NCBI RefSeq assembly: GCF_029846115.1
Contig: NZ_JARVZZ010000001.1
Location: 4,464,001-4,528,000, forward strand
Length of the DNA stretch: 64,000 bases
Direction of reading: 5' to 3'
DNA from: Serratia marcescens
GTDB taxonomy: Bacteria > Pseudomonadota > Gammaproteobacteria > Enterobacterales > Enterobacteriaceae
Every line of letters begins with the position of its first letter. Positions within the stretch are counted from its first letter, which is position 1. Below, piece after piece: positions 49,220 to 57,271 of the stretch. Made by a program: the position numbers and the translations under genes. The notes beneath the pieces were generated by a model. The model saw only the letters and a program-made list of their open reading frames with translations. It did not search any database and was not told the DNA's origin.

Positions 49220-49241
49220 TATTTCTATTGAAATAATTAAA
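49214..49241. repeat. Perfect 12-bp AT-rich inverted repeat at island edge
   Basis: TTTAATTATTTC / GAAATAATTAAA with a TATT loop, 14 bp from the scsD stop. May act as a terminator for scsABCD or mark the island boundary. Confidence 0.7.
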
Positions 49242-49254
49242 TATTAATTTAATC

Positions 49255-49755
49255 CTATTGTGCGGCCCACCACAGCCGCCGCTTCATCCCCCAGTAGCTG
49301 GTCCAGCCGGTGGTGCTCTGCACCACCTTGCCCTGCGAGACCACCACGAAGGTCGGCGTCACGCCAATCTGCCACTGCGCCGAGAGCGTACCGGCCGGAT
49401 CGTTGACCACCGGCAGCGCCAGCCGCTTGCGTGTCAGCCAGTGTTTCACCTGGGTATCGTCGCCCGAGCGCAGCGCGACGGTCAGCACGTTGCCGCCCGC
49501 CGCCTGCAAGCGGGCGACGTCCGGCGTAGTGAAACGGCAGACGCCACACCAACTGGCCCAGAAGTAAACCAGCAGTGGCCGCTCATGGCTGAGCTGCGCC
49601 AACGACACTCTCTCGCCGTCCAGCGTGGTCAGGGTCTGAGCATCGAAGGCCGGCGGCGCCTGCGGCGCGTTCAGCCAATCCATCACCGTCATCACCGCCA
49701 GCGCGATCAGCGCCAGCAGCAGCAACTCGCGCCCCCAGCGCTTGAGCTTAGCCAT
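49255..49755 (-). CDS. scsD: Thioredoxin-like ScsD
   Basis: A 166-residue membrane-anchored TlpA-type thioredoxin: N-terminal helix at about 10-26 (LLLALIALAVMTVMDWL) and active site WASWCGVCRF near residue 70. Acts in the periplasm. Overlaps scsC by 8 bp. Part of scsABCD, which in Salmonella suppresses copper sensitivity and handles thiol redox. Confidence 0.88.
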   Translation of the reverse strand: MAKLKRWGRELLLLALIALAVMTVMDWLNAPQAPPAFDAQTLTTLDGERVSLAQLSHERPLLVYFWASWCGVCRFTTPDVARLQAAGGNVLTVALRSGDDTQVKHWLTRKRLALPVVNDPAGTLSAQWQIGVTPTFVVVSQGKVVQSTTGWTSYWGMKRRLWWAAQ

Positions 49756-50464
49756 TGGTGGCCTTCGCCAGCTGCTGCTTCACCATCGCTTCCAGCTCTT
49801 CATACGACACCGCCCCCGGCAGCATCCGATCGCCGATCAGCGTCGCCGGCGTCCCCTGCACGCCCAATTGTTCCGCCAGCTCCATATTGGTGCGCAGCGT
49901 GGTCATGCTCTGTTCGCTGGGCGCCACCGCCTTGACGCCGGTTTTCTCTTGCGCGGCGGCGATGCTGGCGTTGTCGTGGAAGCCCTTTTTCGCCATCAGC
50001 CGCTGGTGCAAAGCCCAGAATTGATCCGGGTGCTGTTGCCAGGTGGTGAGCGCCACGCGCGCCGAACTGACCGAGCTTTCGCCCTTGAACGGCAGCAGCT
50101 TCACCACCAGCGCCACGTCCGGGTATTGCTTGACGATCTTCTCCAGCATCGGATCAAAACGCTTGCAGTACGGGCAGTTATAGTCGGTAAAGGTCACCAG
50201 CGTCAGTTTGGCGTTGGCGGCGCCGAGGCGCGGGCTGGCCGGATCCTGGTACAGCGTTTTGGCGTTCTGCTTGATAGCCTGGCTGATTTGCTGGCCGGCG
50301 GTTTGCTGCTGCCAGGCGTCCACCGCCTGCGCCAGAATGTCCGGGTTGGACACCAGCGTTTCGCGGATCATCTCTTTGATACGCGCCTCTTGTGCCGGGG
50401 TGAAAGGCTCGGCGGCCCACACTGGGGCGGCGATGATCATCAGTAAAATCAGTAGCTTTTTCAT
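49748..50464 (-). CDS. scsC: DsbA-like thiol oxidoreductase ScsC
   Basis: A 238-residue periplasmic DsbA-family protein. Signal peptide of about 18 residues ending VWA-A, an N-terminal helical extension used for oligomerisation in some ScsC proteins, and active site CPYC in TDYNCPYCKRFDPML, with the cis-Pro loop in VQGTPATLIGD. It receives electrons from ScsB. Overlaps scsB (ATGA) and scsD. Confidence 0.92.
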   Translation of the reverse strand: MKKLLILLMIIAAPVWAAEPFTPAQEARIKEMIRETLVSNPDILAQAVDAWQQQTAGQQISQAIKQNAKTLYQDPASPRLGAANAKLTLVTFTDYNCPYCKRFDPMLEKIVKQYPDVALVVKLLPFKGESSVSSARVALTTWQQHPDQFWALHQRLMAKKGFHDNASIAAAQEKTGVKAVAPSEQSMTTLRTNMELAEQLGVQGTPATLIGDRMLPGAVSYEELEAMVKQQLAKATNG

Positions 50465-52497
50465 TGTTCGGTTCCTTTGGCATGGGAAAGCGTTTGCAGC
50501 ACGGCGTCACGGGTCAACAGCGGGGATAACACCTCGCCGTCCGGGCTGCCGGGGCCATAGATTTGGTTGAAAGGCACGGCGACGCTGCCGCGCTTTTGCA
50601 GGAAGGCGCTGATGTCGGCCGACGGGCGGCTCCAGTCGCCGCGCAGCGCAACCACGTCGTCGGCGCTCAGCGCGCGCTGTACGTCATCGCGCAGCAGCAC
50701 ATTGAATTTGTTGGCTTTACAGGTCACGCACCAGTCTGCGGTCACGTCGACGAACACCCGCTTATGCTGAGCCAGCGCCTCGGCAATCGCCTGTTCGCTC
50801 AGCGGTTGCCACTGCACCCGATCCTGCAACGGCTGGCGCCACAGGCCGGCGGTCAGCGATCCGGCCAGCAAGGCCACGCCCGCCAGCACCAACGTGCCCG
50901 CCGCCAGCTTGGCCGCCAACCGTGCACCCTGCTGACGCCACACCGCCAACAGCAACGCCAGCAGCGCCAACGCCCCCAGCCACAGCGTGGCCTGCACGCC
51001 GATATGATTGCTCAACAGGCTCAGCAACCACAGCGACGACGCCAGCATCAGCATCCCCATCGCCAGCTTGACGGTATTCATCCAGCGGCCGGGGCGCGGC
51101 AAGCGCAGCGCCAGCGATGGCCAGGCGGCGATCAGCAGCCACGGCAGGCTCATGCCGATGCCGAGCGCGATGAACATGCCCCACAGCACCGGCAGCGACG
51201 CCGCCAGCGCGAAGGCCACCGCCGTGCCGAGAAACGGCGCCGAGCACGGCGTCGCCAGCAGCGTGGCAAACGCGCCCTGCCAGAAATGGCCGCTCAGACC
51301 GTGCCCGTTATGGGTCGCCAGCGACGTGTTCAGATCGGACGAAAGGCGCAGATGGAACAGGCCAAACAGGTTGGCGCTGAACAGCAGCGTCACTAGCACC
51401 ATAAAACCGATAAACCACGGATTCTGGAACTGAATGCCCCAGCCGAGCGCATGGTTGCCGAGCCGCAGTAACGTCATCAGCAAAGCCAACGCCATAAACG
51501 AGGCGACGATACCCAGCGACGACGCCAGGAACTGCAAACGCACGCTGCGCCGATCGCGCCGTTCCACCTGCAGGACGGAGCCGAGCTTAATGCCCAGCAC
51601 CGGCAGTACGCACGGCATCAGGTTGAGGATCAACCCGCCCGCCAGCGCCATCAATACCGCCTGCCATAACGAGAACGCCGCACCGGCGGGCGCGGCCAGC
51701 GGATCGCCAATCGGCAGCGTAATCTGCTGCGCCATGCCGCCGTCGTCGATCACCAGCGTCAGCGTTTTGCCGCGCAGATCCGGCGCCGCATCGCCCCAAC
51801 CGTCGCTGACCGGCACTCGCGCCAACAGCTGAGCGCCGTCGGTCTCGACCTTCGGCTTGCCGAGATCGGCATCCGCCAGCGTATCGAAGAACAGCGAGGG
51901 CTGCTGCCAGCCAGCGGCACGTTCGGCGGCGATCTGCAGCTCGCCGTTGCGGTAACCGGCCTTGACGCTCTCCGCCACCCCGGCGGCGATCGGCACCTGC
52001 CCCATCGCCTGCGCGAAGTCGTGGTTAAACTGCGGATCGTTCGGCGTCGTCAGATCCAGGCTGAACGGGTAGTCGGTCAGAATGCAGACGTTGCTGCAGG
52101 TGGATAGCGTCAGGGTGCCCGCCAGCGGGCCGGATACGTGGGCTGACATCACGATCGGCAGCGTGACCCGATCGTGATAGCCCTGGGTGGAAATGCCGGC
52201 CACCTCGAAACGCTGCGGCGTCGGCCAGTGCCAGGTCGCCGGCGGCGGATTGCCCTGCCAGACGATAGCCGGCGCGATGCCGCCTTCGCCTGGGGAACGC
52301 CAGTAGGTTTTCCAGCCCTTTTGCAGCTCGACCGACAGCAGCAGGCGAGTCTCCCCCGGCTGTGACGTGTCGGCGCGCAGCCGCACCTTGGCATGATCGT
52401 TGGCCGGGTTTTGCAGCCAGCCGCTGTCCGCCGCCTGCAAGGCAGGCAGCCACAGCATAAACAGGCAAGCGCAGGCCAGCCTGATAATTTTCAACAT
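50461..52497 (-). CDS. scsB: DsbD-like membrane thiol reductase ScsB
   Basis: A 678-residue protein: signal peptide ending LQAA, N-terminal periplasmic domains with Cys in LSTCSNVCILTDYPFS, about eight membrane helices (with CVLPVLGIKLG and ATPCSAPFLG cysteines) and a C-terminal thioredoxin domain with ADWCVTCKANK. It carries electrons from cytosolic thioredoxin to ScsC. Length and layout match ScsB. Confidence 0.92.
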   Translation of the reverse strand: MLKIIRLACACLFMLWLPALQAADSGWLQNPANDHAKVRLRADTSQPGETRLLLSVELQKGWKTYWRSPGEGGIAPAIVWQGNPPPATWHWPTPQRFEVAGISTQGYHDRVTLPIVMSAHVSGPLAGTLTLSTCSNVCILTDYPFSLDLTTPNDPQFNHDFAQAMGQVPIAAGVAESVKAGYRNGELQIAAERAAGWQQPSLFFDTLADADLGKPKVETDGAQLLARVPVSDGWGDAAPDLRGKTLTLVIDDGGMAQQITLPIGDPLAAPAGAAFSLWQAVLMALAGGLILNLMPCVLPVLGIKLGSVLQVERRDRRSVRLQFLASSLGIVASFMALALLMTLLRLGNHALGWGIQFQNPWFIGFMVLVTLLFSANLFGLFHLRLSSDLNTSLATHNGHGLSGHFWQGAFATLLATPCSAPFLGTAVAFALAASLPVLWGMFIALGIGMSLPWLLIAAWPSLALRLPRPGRWMNTVKLAMGMLMLASSLWLLSLLSNHIGVQATLWLGALALLALLLAVWRQQGARLAAKLAAGTLVLAGVALLAGSLTAGLWRQPLQDRVQWQPLSEQAIAEALAQHKRVFVDVTADWCVTCKANKFNVLLRDDVQRALSADDVVALRGDWSRPSADISAFLQKRGSVAVPFNQIYGPGSPDGEVLSPLLTRDAVLQTLSHAKGTEQ

Positions 52498-52546
52498 GTT
52501 AATTCTCCATAAATGATTAATTCACCGCGAAAAACGGGCGATTAAC

Positions 52547-52909
52547 TCATTCACGGAATACGCATAATCGAAGGTGCACCCTGAGGGTGGGCGGTGAAAT
52601 GGCGCGAGGAGGAGGAATGTGCAGGCGCGCGGCGATGGTCGGCGCCAACAGCGCCAGCAGCAGGCCCAGCCCGAACAGTACGGTTTCGAACATCACCGGC
52701 GGCGCGGCCAGCAATGACTTGGCGCTCAGCTCACAGGGCGTCGGCTGCGCTTCGGCGGCGGTGTCACTGGACTGAACGGCGGTGGCTGCCGGGATCCCGA
52801 GCGTTTGCTGCAGCGCATGCAGGCCCGCCATGCGCTGGGTCATGCACGTCAGCACCACCAGGCAAGCCAGGCATAAAAACCATTTTGCAATCCGCTGCCG
52901 TTTAACCAT
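52547..52909 (-). CDS. scsA: ScsA-like small membrane protein
   Basis: A 120-residue protein with an N-terminal helix (FLCLACLVVLTCM) and a second helix about 70-90 (MFETVLFGLGLLLALLAPTI). Size and place before scsB fit ScsA. Its role is poorly known; linked to copper and peroxide tolerance in Salmonella. Probable first gene of the operon. Confidence 0.78.
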   Translation of the reverse strand: MVKRQRIAKWFLCLACLVVLTCMTQRMAGLHALQQTLGIPAATAVQSSDTAAEAQPTPCELSAKSLLAAPPVMFETVLFGLGLLLALLAPTIAARLHIPPPRAISPPTLRVHLRLCVFRE

Positions 52910-53114
52910 GCCATCCTCATGTTCGGGTCTGGGGTTATCTTAGCGGCGCGGGCGCGATTAGCAACGTTTTGTCGGTAAAGAAATGTCTGAGCGGCGGTAT
53001 TGATGGCGGCGATTTACAGGTATCATAGAGGGTAAGCCTGCGCTTTTCGCCGGGTACGATGATGATTCTCTCCTCCAGGCATTCTGCGGGGATACACAGC
53101 GAAGGACTGGTGAT

Positions 53115-54143
53115 ATGCAACCTTTGAGTGGGCCGGGCACCCCAATCGCCGGCGAACGCCCTCCCTCCCCGGGCAAAACGGCGGCCACTGACGATCAGCC
53201 CCTCTCTCCGGCGCAGCGCACGACGCTGGAAAAGCTGATCGTGAAAATCATGGCGCTCAGCCCGGCAAAGTCGGCGGAGATCTGGGCATCTCTGCGTCAC
53301 GATCTCGGCGCCGACAACGGCGGCGAACTGCTCGCGCGCCATTTTCAACCGGCGGAACAGCTGCTGCAAACGCGCCTGACGCAGGCGCAGCAAAACCATG
53401 CCGGGCGCCAGCTGTTGCAACAGCTGGCCGAATTGCTGCCGCAGGGCAACAACCGCCAGGCCGTCAGCGACTTTATTCGCCAGCAGTTCGGCCACACGGT
53501 GCTGAGCCAGTTGAGCCCGCCGCAGTTGCAGCAGGTGCTGAATCTGTTGCAGACCGGCGGCCTGGCCATTCCCCAGCCGCAGCAAACCGCCACCAGCGAT
53601 CGCCCGCTGCTGCCCGCAGAGCATCAGAGCCTGCAGCAGCAGATAACCAAACTCAGCGCCGCCACCGGCGAAGCGCCGGCTAAAATCTGGCAAACGCTGT
53701 TTGATCTCGCGGGCGTGAAAACCAACGATCCGCTGCCGGCGCGCCACTTCCAGCTGCTGAACCAGTTTTTGCAAGTGAAGGTGGCGCTCAGCCCGCAGAG
53801 CGCGCCGACGCTGAACAATCTGTTGGCGGCGCTCAAACAGCCGGCGGATGAGCAAGAGCTGCAGCAGATGAACGACTACTGCCAAGCCCGCTTCAACTGC
53901 GGCGCCAATGCGCCGCTGACGCATCCGCAAATGAACGACGCCATTCATCAGCTGTTTGCCCGCCGCCTGGAAAAAGCCGGCCAGGCCCAGCCTATCGTCA
54001 GCCACCCTGTCGATCCGCAGCCGCTGCTCAACCCGCTGATCGCCGCCCTGCCTCTGCCGCTGCAAAAAGCGCTCAGCAAGCCGGCCGTGGCGCTGATCCT
54101 GCTGCTGATGGCGCTGGCCGTCGTGCTAGCGCTGGTGTTTTAA
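53115..54143 (+). CDS. flk: Flagellar regulator Flk (RflH)
   Basis: A 342-residue tail-anchored protein. It matches E. coli Flk in its start (QPLSGPGTP), the paired repeats (QPLSPAQRTTLEKL; RPLLPAEHQSLQQQ) and a C-terminal membrane helix at about 322-341 (PAVALILLLMALAVVLALVF). Flk keeps the flagellar export switch from secreting too early. In E. coli flk lies next to pdxB; here about 18 kb of other genes intervene. Confidence 0.92.
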   Translation: MQPLSGPGTPIAGERPPSPGKTAATDDQPLSPAQRTTLEKLIVKIMALSPAKSAEIWASLRHDLGADNGGELLARHFQPAEQLLQTRLTQAQQNHAGRQLLQQLAELLPQGNNRQAVSDFIRQQFGHTVLSQLSPPQLQQVLNLLQTGGLAIPQPQQTATSDRPLLPAEHQSLQQQITKLSAATGEAPAKIWQTLFDLAGVKTNDPLPARHFQLLNQFLQVKVALSPQSAPTLNNLLAALKQPADEQELQQMNDYCQARFNCGANAPLTHPQMNDAIHQLFARRLEKAGQAQPIVSHPVDPQPLLNPLIAALPLPLQKALSKPAVALILLLMALAVVLALVF

Positions 54144-54147
54144 CGCC

Positions 54148-54603
54148 TCAGGCGCAGCCGCAGTCCGCAACAGCCGCCCGATCGCGCAACGATCCCGGCT
54201 GTTCGCCGATGGCCAACGGATGGCCGTCGCGCAGCCAGAAGTCCAGCCCGCCGATCAGCTCCTTCACCCGGAATCCCAGCTTCGCCAGCTTGTAAGCGCC
54301 TTTGGTGGAACCGTTGCAGCCGATGCCGTCGCAGTACGTCACATACACTTTTCGGCGATCCAGCTGCGCCGTGCCGGCTTCATCCATCAGGCGATGCGGC
54401 AAACTGAGCGCACCGGGAATATGCCCGGCGGCATACAGCGCCTCCGCGCGGGTGTCGATCACTACCATCTCTTCCACGCCATTGCGCAGATCTTCCGCCA
54501 CGTCCCAGGCATCCGCATAGCGGCTCAGCTTGGTCGCCAGGTAGGCCTGGCTCTCTTCCGGCGCCGCCGGCGGAAAAGCCAGCACCAATGATTCTTTCAA
54601 CAT
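54148..54603 (-). CDS. Rhodanese-like sulfurtransferase
   Basis: A 151-residue single rhodanese domain: VIDTRAEALYAAGHIPGALSLPHR and active-site loop YCDGIGCNGSTKGA with the nucleophile Cys; the extra Cys residues and long loop are unusual. The C-terminus ends with CGC. ATG 54603 has GGGAG nine bases upstream. Divergent from a MocR-type regulator that probably controls it. Confidence 0.87.
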   Translation of the reverse strand: MLKESLVLAFPPAAPEESQAYLATKLSRYADAWDVAEDLRNGVEEMVVIDTRAEALYAAGHIPGALSLPHRLMDEAGTAQLDRRKVYVTYCDGIGCNGSTKGAYKLAKLGFRVKELIGGLDFWLRDGHPLAIGEQPGSLRDRAAVADCGCA

Positions 54604-54643
54604 ACCACTCACTCCCGTGCATCAAGACAGATGACAATAGTGC

Positions 54644-54696
54644 CCCATTTTGGTCTTATGATTGATACCCATTTCCCAACCGTGATAAGGCCCATT
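54644..54696. promoter_or_regulatory. Three CCCATT direct repeats before second MocR
   Basis: CCCATTT at 54644-54650, CCCATTT at 54668-54674 and CCCATT at 54691-54696 are spaced 24 and 23 bp. They lie between divergent rhodanese and MocR genes. Likely MocR binding sites. Confidence 0.55.
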
Positions 54697-56130
54697 ATGC
54701 GGCACTCGCTGGTCACATTGTTTCAGCAATCGCCCCACGCCGCCGGCACGCTGCGCGATCGCCTGTGCGGCGCATTGCGGCAGGCCATCCACCAGGGTGC
54801 ATTGAGCGTTGGGCAACGCCTGCCTTCCAGCCGGGTGCTGGCCAGCGATCTGGGCCTCTCGCGGGTAACCGTCGAAGCGGCCTACGGTCAGCTGGAGGCG
54901 GAGGGATATCTGCAGCGCCGCGTCGGCCAGGGCACCTTTGTGGCGATTATCATCGCCAAATCGCCGGCGCCGGCGACCGGCGCCGGCATACCGCGCCTTT
55001 CGCAGCGCGGCCAACAGATCGTTCAAACCGGCGGCTGCCGCGATCCGCAGCATCCTCAGGCCTTCGCTGCCGGCTCGCCGGATCTGCGTGCGTTTCCGCT
55101 GGCCTTGTGGAAGCAACTGACCGCACAGCGCCTGCGGCTACAGGGAGAAAGCCTGCTGCGCTACGGCGACCCGCAGGGTTATTTGCCGCTGCGCGAAGCG
55201 ATTGCCGCTCACGTCAACCAAACGCGCGGCGTGATCTGCGATGCTCGCCAGGTTATCGTGCTGACCAGTTCGCAGCAGGCGCTGCAGCTGATCGCCACGT
55301 TGCTGCTGGACAGCGGCGACAGCGTCTGGATGGAAGAACCGGGTTACACCGGGGCAAGAAACGCCTTTATCAGCGCAGGAGCCGCCCTGACACCGGTCGC
55401 GGTGGACAGCGACGGCCTGTGTGCTGACCCCTCCTTGCCCGACCCTCGTTTGCTTTATCTGACGCCCTCGCACCAATATCCAACCGGCGCAGCGCTCAGC
55501 CTGGCACGCCGATTGGCGTTGCTGGCGCTGGCGGAGAGGCATCAGGCCTGGATCATCGAGGACGATTACGACAGCGAGTTTCATTACGACGGCCTGCCGA
55601 TACCGGCGATGCAGGGCCTGGATCGCCGTGGCCGGGTGCTGTACCTCGGCACCTTCTCCAAGTCGCTGTTCCCTTCGCTGCGGTTGGCGTACCTGATCGC
55701 CCCACCCGCGCTGGTTGAAGCGTTCGTCACCGCGCGCACGGTGTATGACGGCCACAGCGCGCAGCTGATGCAGGCAGTCACCGCCGAATTCATCCGCCAA
55801 GGGCACTTCGCCGCGCATATCCGCTACATGCGCCAGCTCTACCGCAGCCGGCGCGATGTGTTGCTGGCGGAAGTACACGAAAAACTCGGCCACTTCGCCA
55901 CGCCCGCTCCCGCCGCCGGTGGCCTGCAGCTCAGCGTCTGGCTGCCGCCCGGCCAGGAGGCGGCGCTCAGCCAGCGGGCGCAGCGGCTCGGCATCCTCAC
56001 GCCCGGGCTGAAGGCGCAATACCTGACGGCACAGGCACAGCGCGACGGCTGGCTGCTGGGTTTTTCGGCCCTGGCGCCGGGCGAGATCCGCAGCGCCGTC
56101 GAGCGGCTGGCGCAGATCGCCGTGGCTTAG
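54697..56130 (+). CDS. MocR-type GntR regulator with aminotransferase domain
   Basis: A 477-residue fusion. GntR helix-turn-helix LPSSRVLASDLGLSRVTVEAAYGQL at about 43-67; aminotransferase-like domain from about 120 with EDDYDSEFHYDG and PLP lysine in GTFSKSLFPSLRLAYL. ATG 54697 has AAGG six bases upstream; the frame is open 66 bases earlier without a good site. Divergent from the rhodanese gene. Confidence 0.88.
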   Translation: MRHSLVTLFQQSPHAAGTLRDRLCGALRQAIHQGALSVGQRLPSSRVLASDLGLSRVTVEAAYGQLEAEGYLQRRVGQGTFVAIIIAKSPAPATGAGIPRLSQRGQQIVQTGGCRDPQHPQAFAAGSPDLRAFPLALWKQLTAQRLRLQGESLLRYGDPQGYLPLREAIAAHVNQTRGVICDARQVIVLTSSQQALQLIATLLLDSGDSVWMEEPGYTGARNAFISAGAALTPVAVDSDGLCADPSLPDPRLLYLTPSHQYPTGAALSLARRLALLALAERHQAWIIEDDYDSEFHYDGLPIPAMQGLDRRGRVLYLGTFSKSLFPSLRLAYLIAPPALVEAFVTARTVYDGHSAQLMQAVTAEFIRQGHFAAHIRYMRQLYRSRRDVLLAEVHEKLGHFATPAPAAGGLQLSVWLPPGQEAALSQRAQRLGILTPGLKAQYLTAQAQRDGWLLGFSALAPGEIRSAVERLAQIAVA

Positions 56131-56157
56131 CGCGGCCCCAATGGAACGCCCACCCGC

Positions 56158-57054
56158 TTATTGCTCGGTCAGGCGCATCTCCGCCACCAGCGGCAGGTGG
56201 TCGCTTACCGCCGGCCAATGCACGCCGTTCCAGTCGCCGCTGGCGTTCGGCACCGTCAGGCTGTCCAGATGCCAGCGCTGCGCGTTGCCGGTGAAGAGGT
56301 AATCCACCTTGATCTCGGCATTTTCTGCCGGCCAGCTGCGGCCGTCCTGCCCGTTCGGCATGATGTCGTTCCAATAGCGGCTCAGCTCCAGCCAGGTCAC
56401 GCTGCCCGGCACATCGTTCATGTCGCCGAACAGCAGCTTGATGCCACGCACTTCGATGGCGCGATCGTTCAGCTCCCGCACCTGATCCAGACGCATCGTC
56501 GGATCTTCCTTGGTATCGAGGTGGGCGTTGAACAGGGTGATCGGCGCCGGGAACTCCGGCACGTCAACCTTGGCGCTGAAGGCGATGCGCTGTTCGCGCT
56601 GGCCGGACGGCAGCGGATAGATCACGGCATCGTGCAACGGATACTTCGAGAGAAACGCCAGGCCATATTCGCCGCCATCGTAATCGATCGCCCGGCCGAA
56701 CACCGCCTGCATACCGGTCAGCTTCGCCAGCTCCGCCGCCTGATCGACCCGGCCGCTGCGGGCGGTGAGTTTATCCACCTCCTGCAGCGCCACCACGTCG
56801 ACGTTCATCGCGCGAATCGCCTTGGCAATGGCGGTCATGTCGCTGACCTTGCCGGCGGCGATATTGAAGCTGGCGACGCGGATCTTCGGCGCCTGCTCCA
56901 GCTCGTAGGTTTTGTTCTTCAGGCCGCCTAACGCGCTGGCCACTTCGCGGCTGTTGGCGTTGCTGTTGGCGTGCCCGGTATCGGCAGACGACCAGGCGCT
57001 GTGAGAGATGCCCAGGGACAGTAAAGTGATAAGCAGAGCGTGACCGGTGTGCAT
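56158..57054 (-). CDS. Secreted endonuclease/exonuclease/phosphatase-family protein
   Basis: A 298-residue EEP-fold protein. Signal peptide of about 22 residues (LLITLLSLGISHSAWS). Motifs of the DNase I-like fold are present: RVASFNIAAG, VVALQEVDK, FNAHLDTKED, LLFGDMNDVPG and the final SDHLPLVAEM. The periplasmic or secreted substrate (nucleic acid, phospholipid or inositol phosphate) cannot be told. Confidence 0.87.
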   Translation of the reverse strand: MHTGHALLITLLSLGISHSAWSSADTGHANSNANSREVASALGGLKNKTYELEQAPKIRVASFNIAAGKVSDMTAIAKAIRAMNVDVVALQEVDKLTARSGRVDQAAELAKLTGMQAVFGRAIDYDGGEYGLAFLSKYPLHDAVIYPLPSGQREQRIAFSAKVDVPEFPAPITLFNAHLDTKEDPTMRLDQVRELNDRAIEVRGIKLLFGDMNDVPGSVTWLELSRYWNDIMPNGQDGRSWPAENAEIKVDYLFTGNAQRWHLDSLTVPNASGDWNGVHWPAVSDHLPLVAEMRLTEQ

Positions 57055-57271
57055 GAATTCTCCTTGAGGGACAGATAAGTGTTATGTAGGCGCTTCCCGG
57101 CCCACAGCTAACACCGATTTTGCCGCAGAAACCTGCGACTATTTCCTAGTTGCACCGCTATTTTTCGTTTCTGCGCGATGCTTCGCATTCTGGCAGTTTA
57201 CGCATTGCACCGTTGGACAAACAGCTGATTTCGTTTTAAAACCGGTAGATTGCCAACCGCGAGGAATTCCG

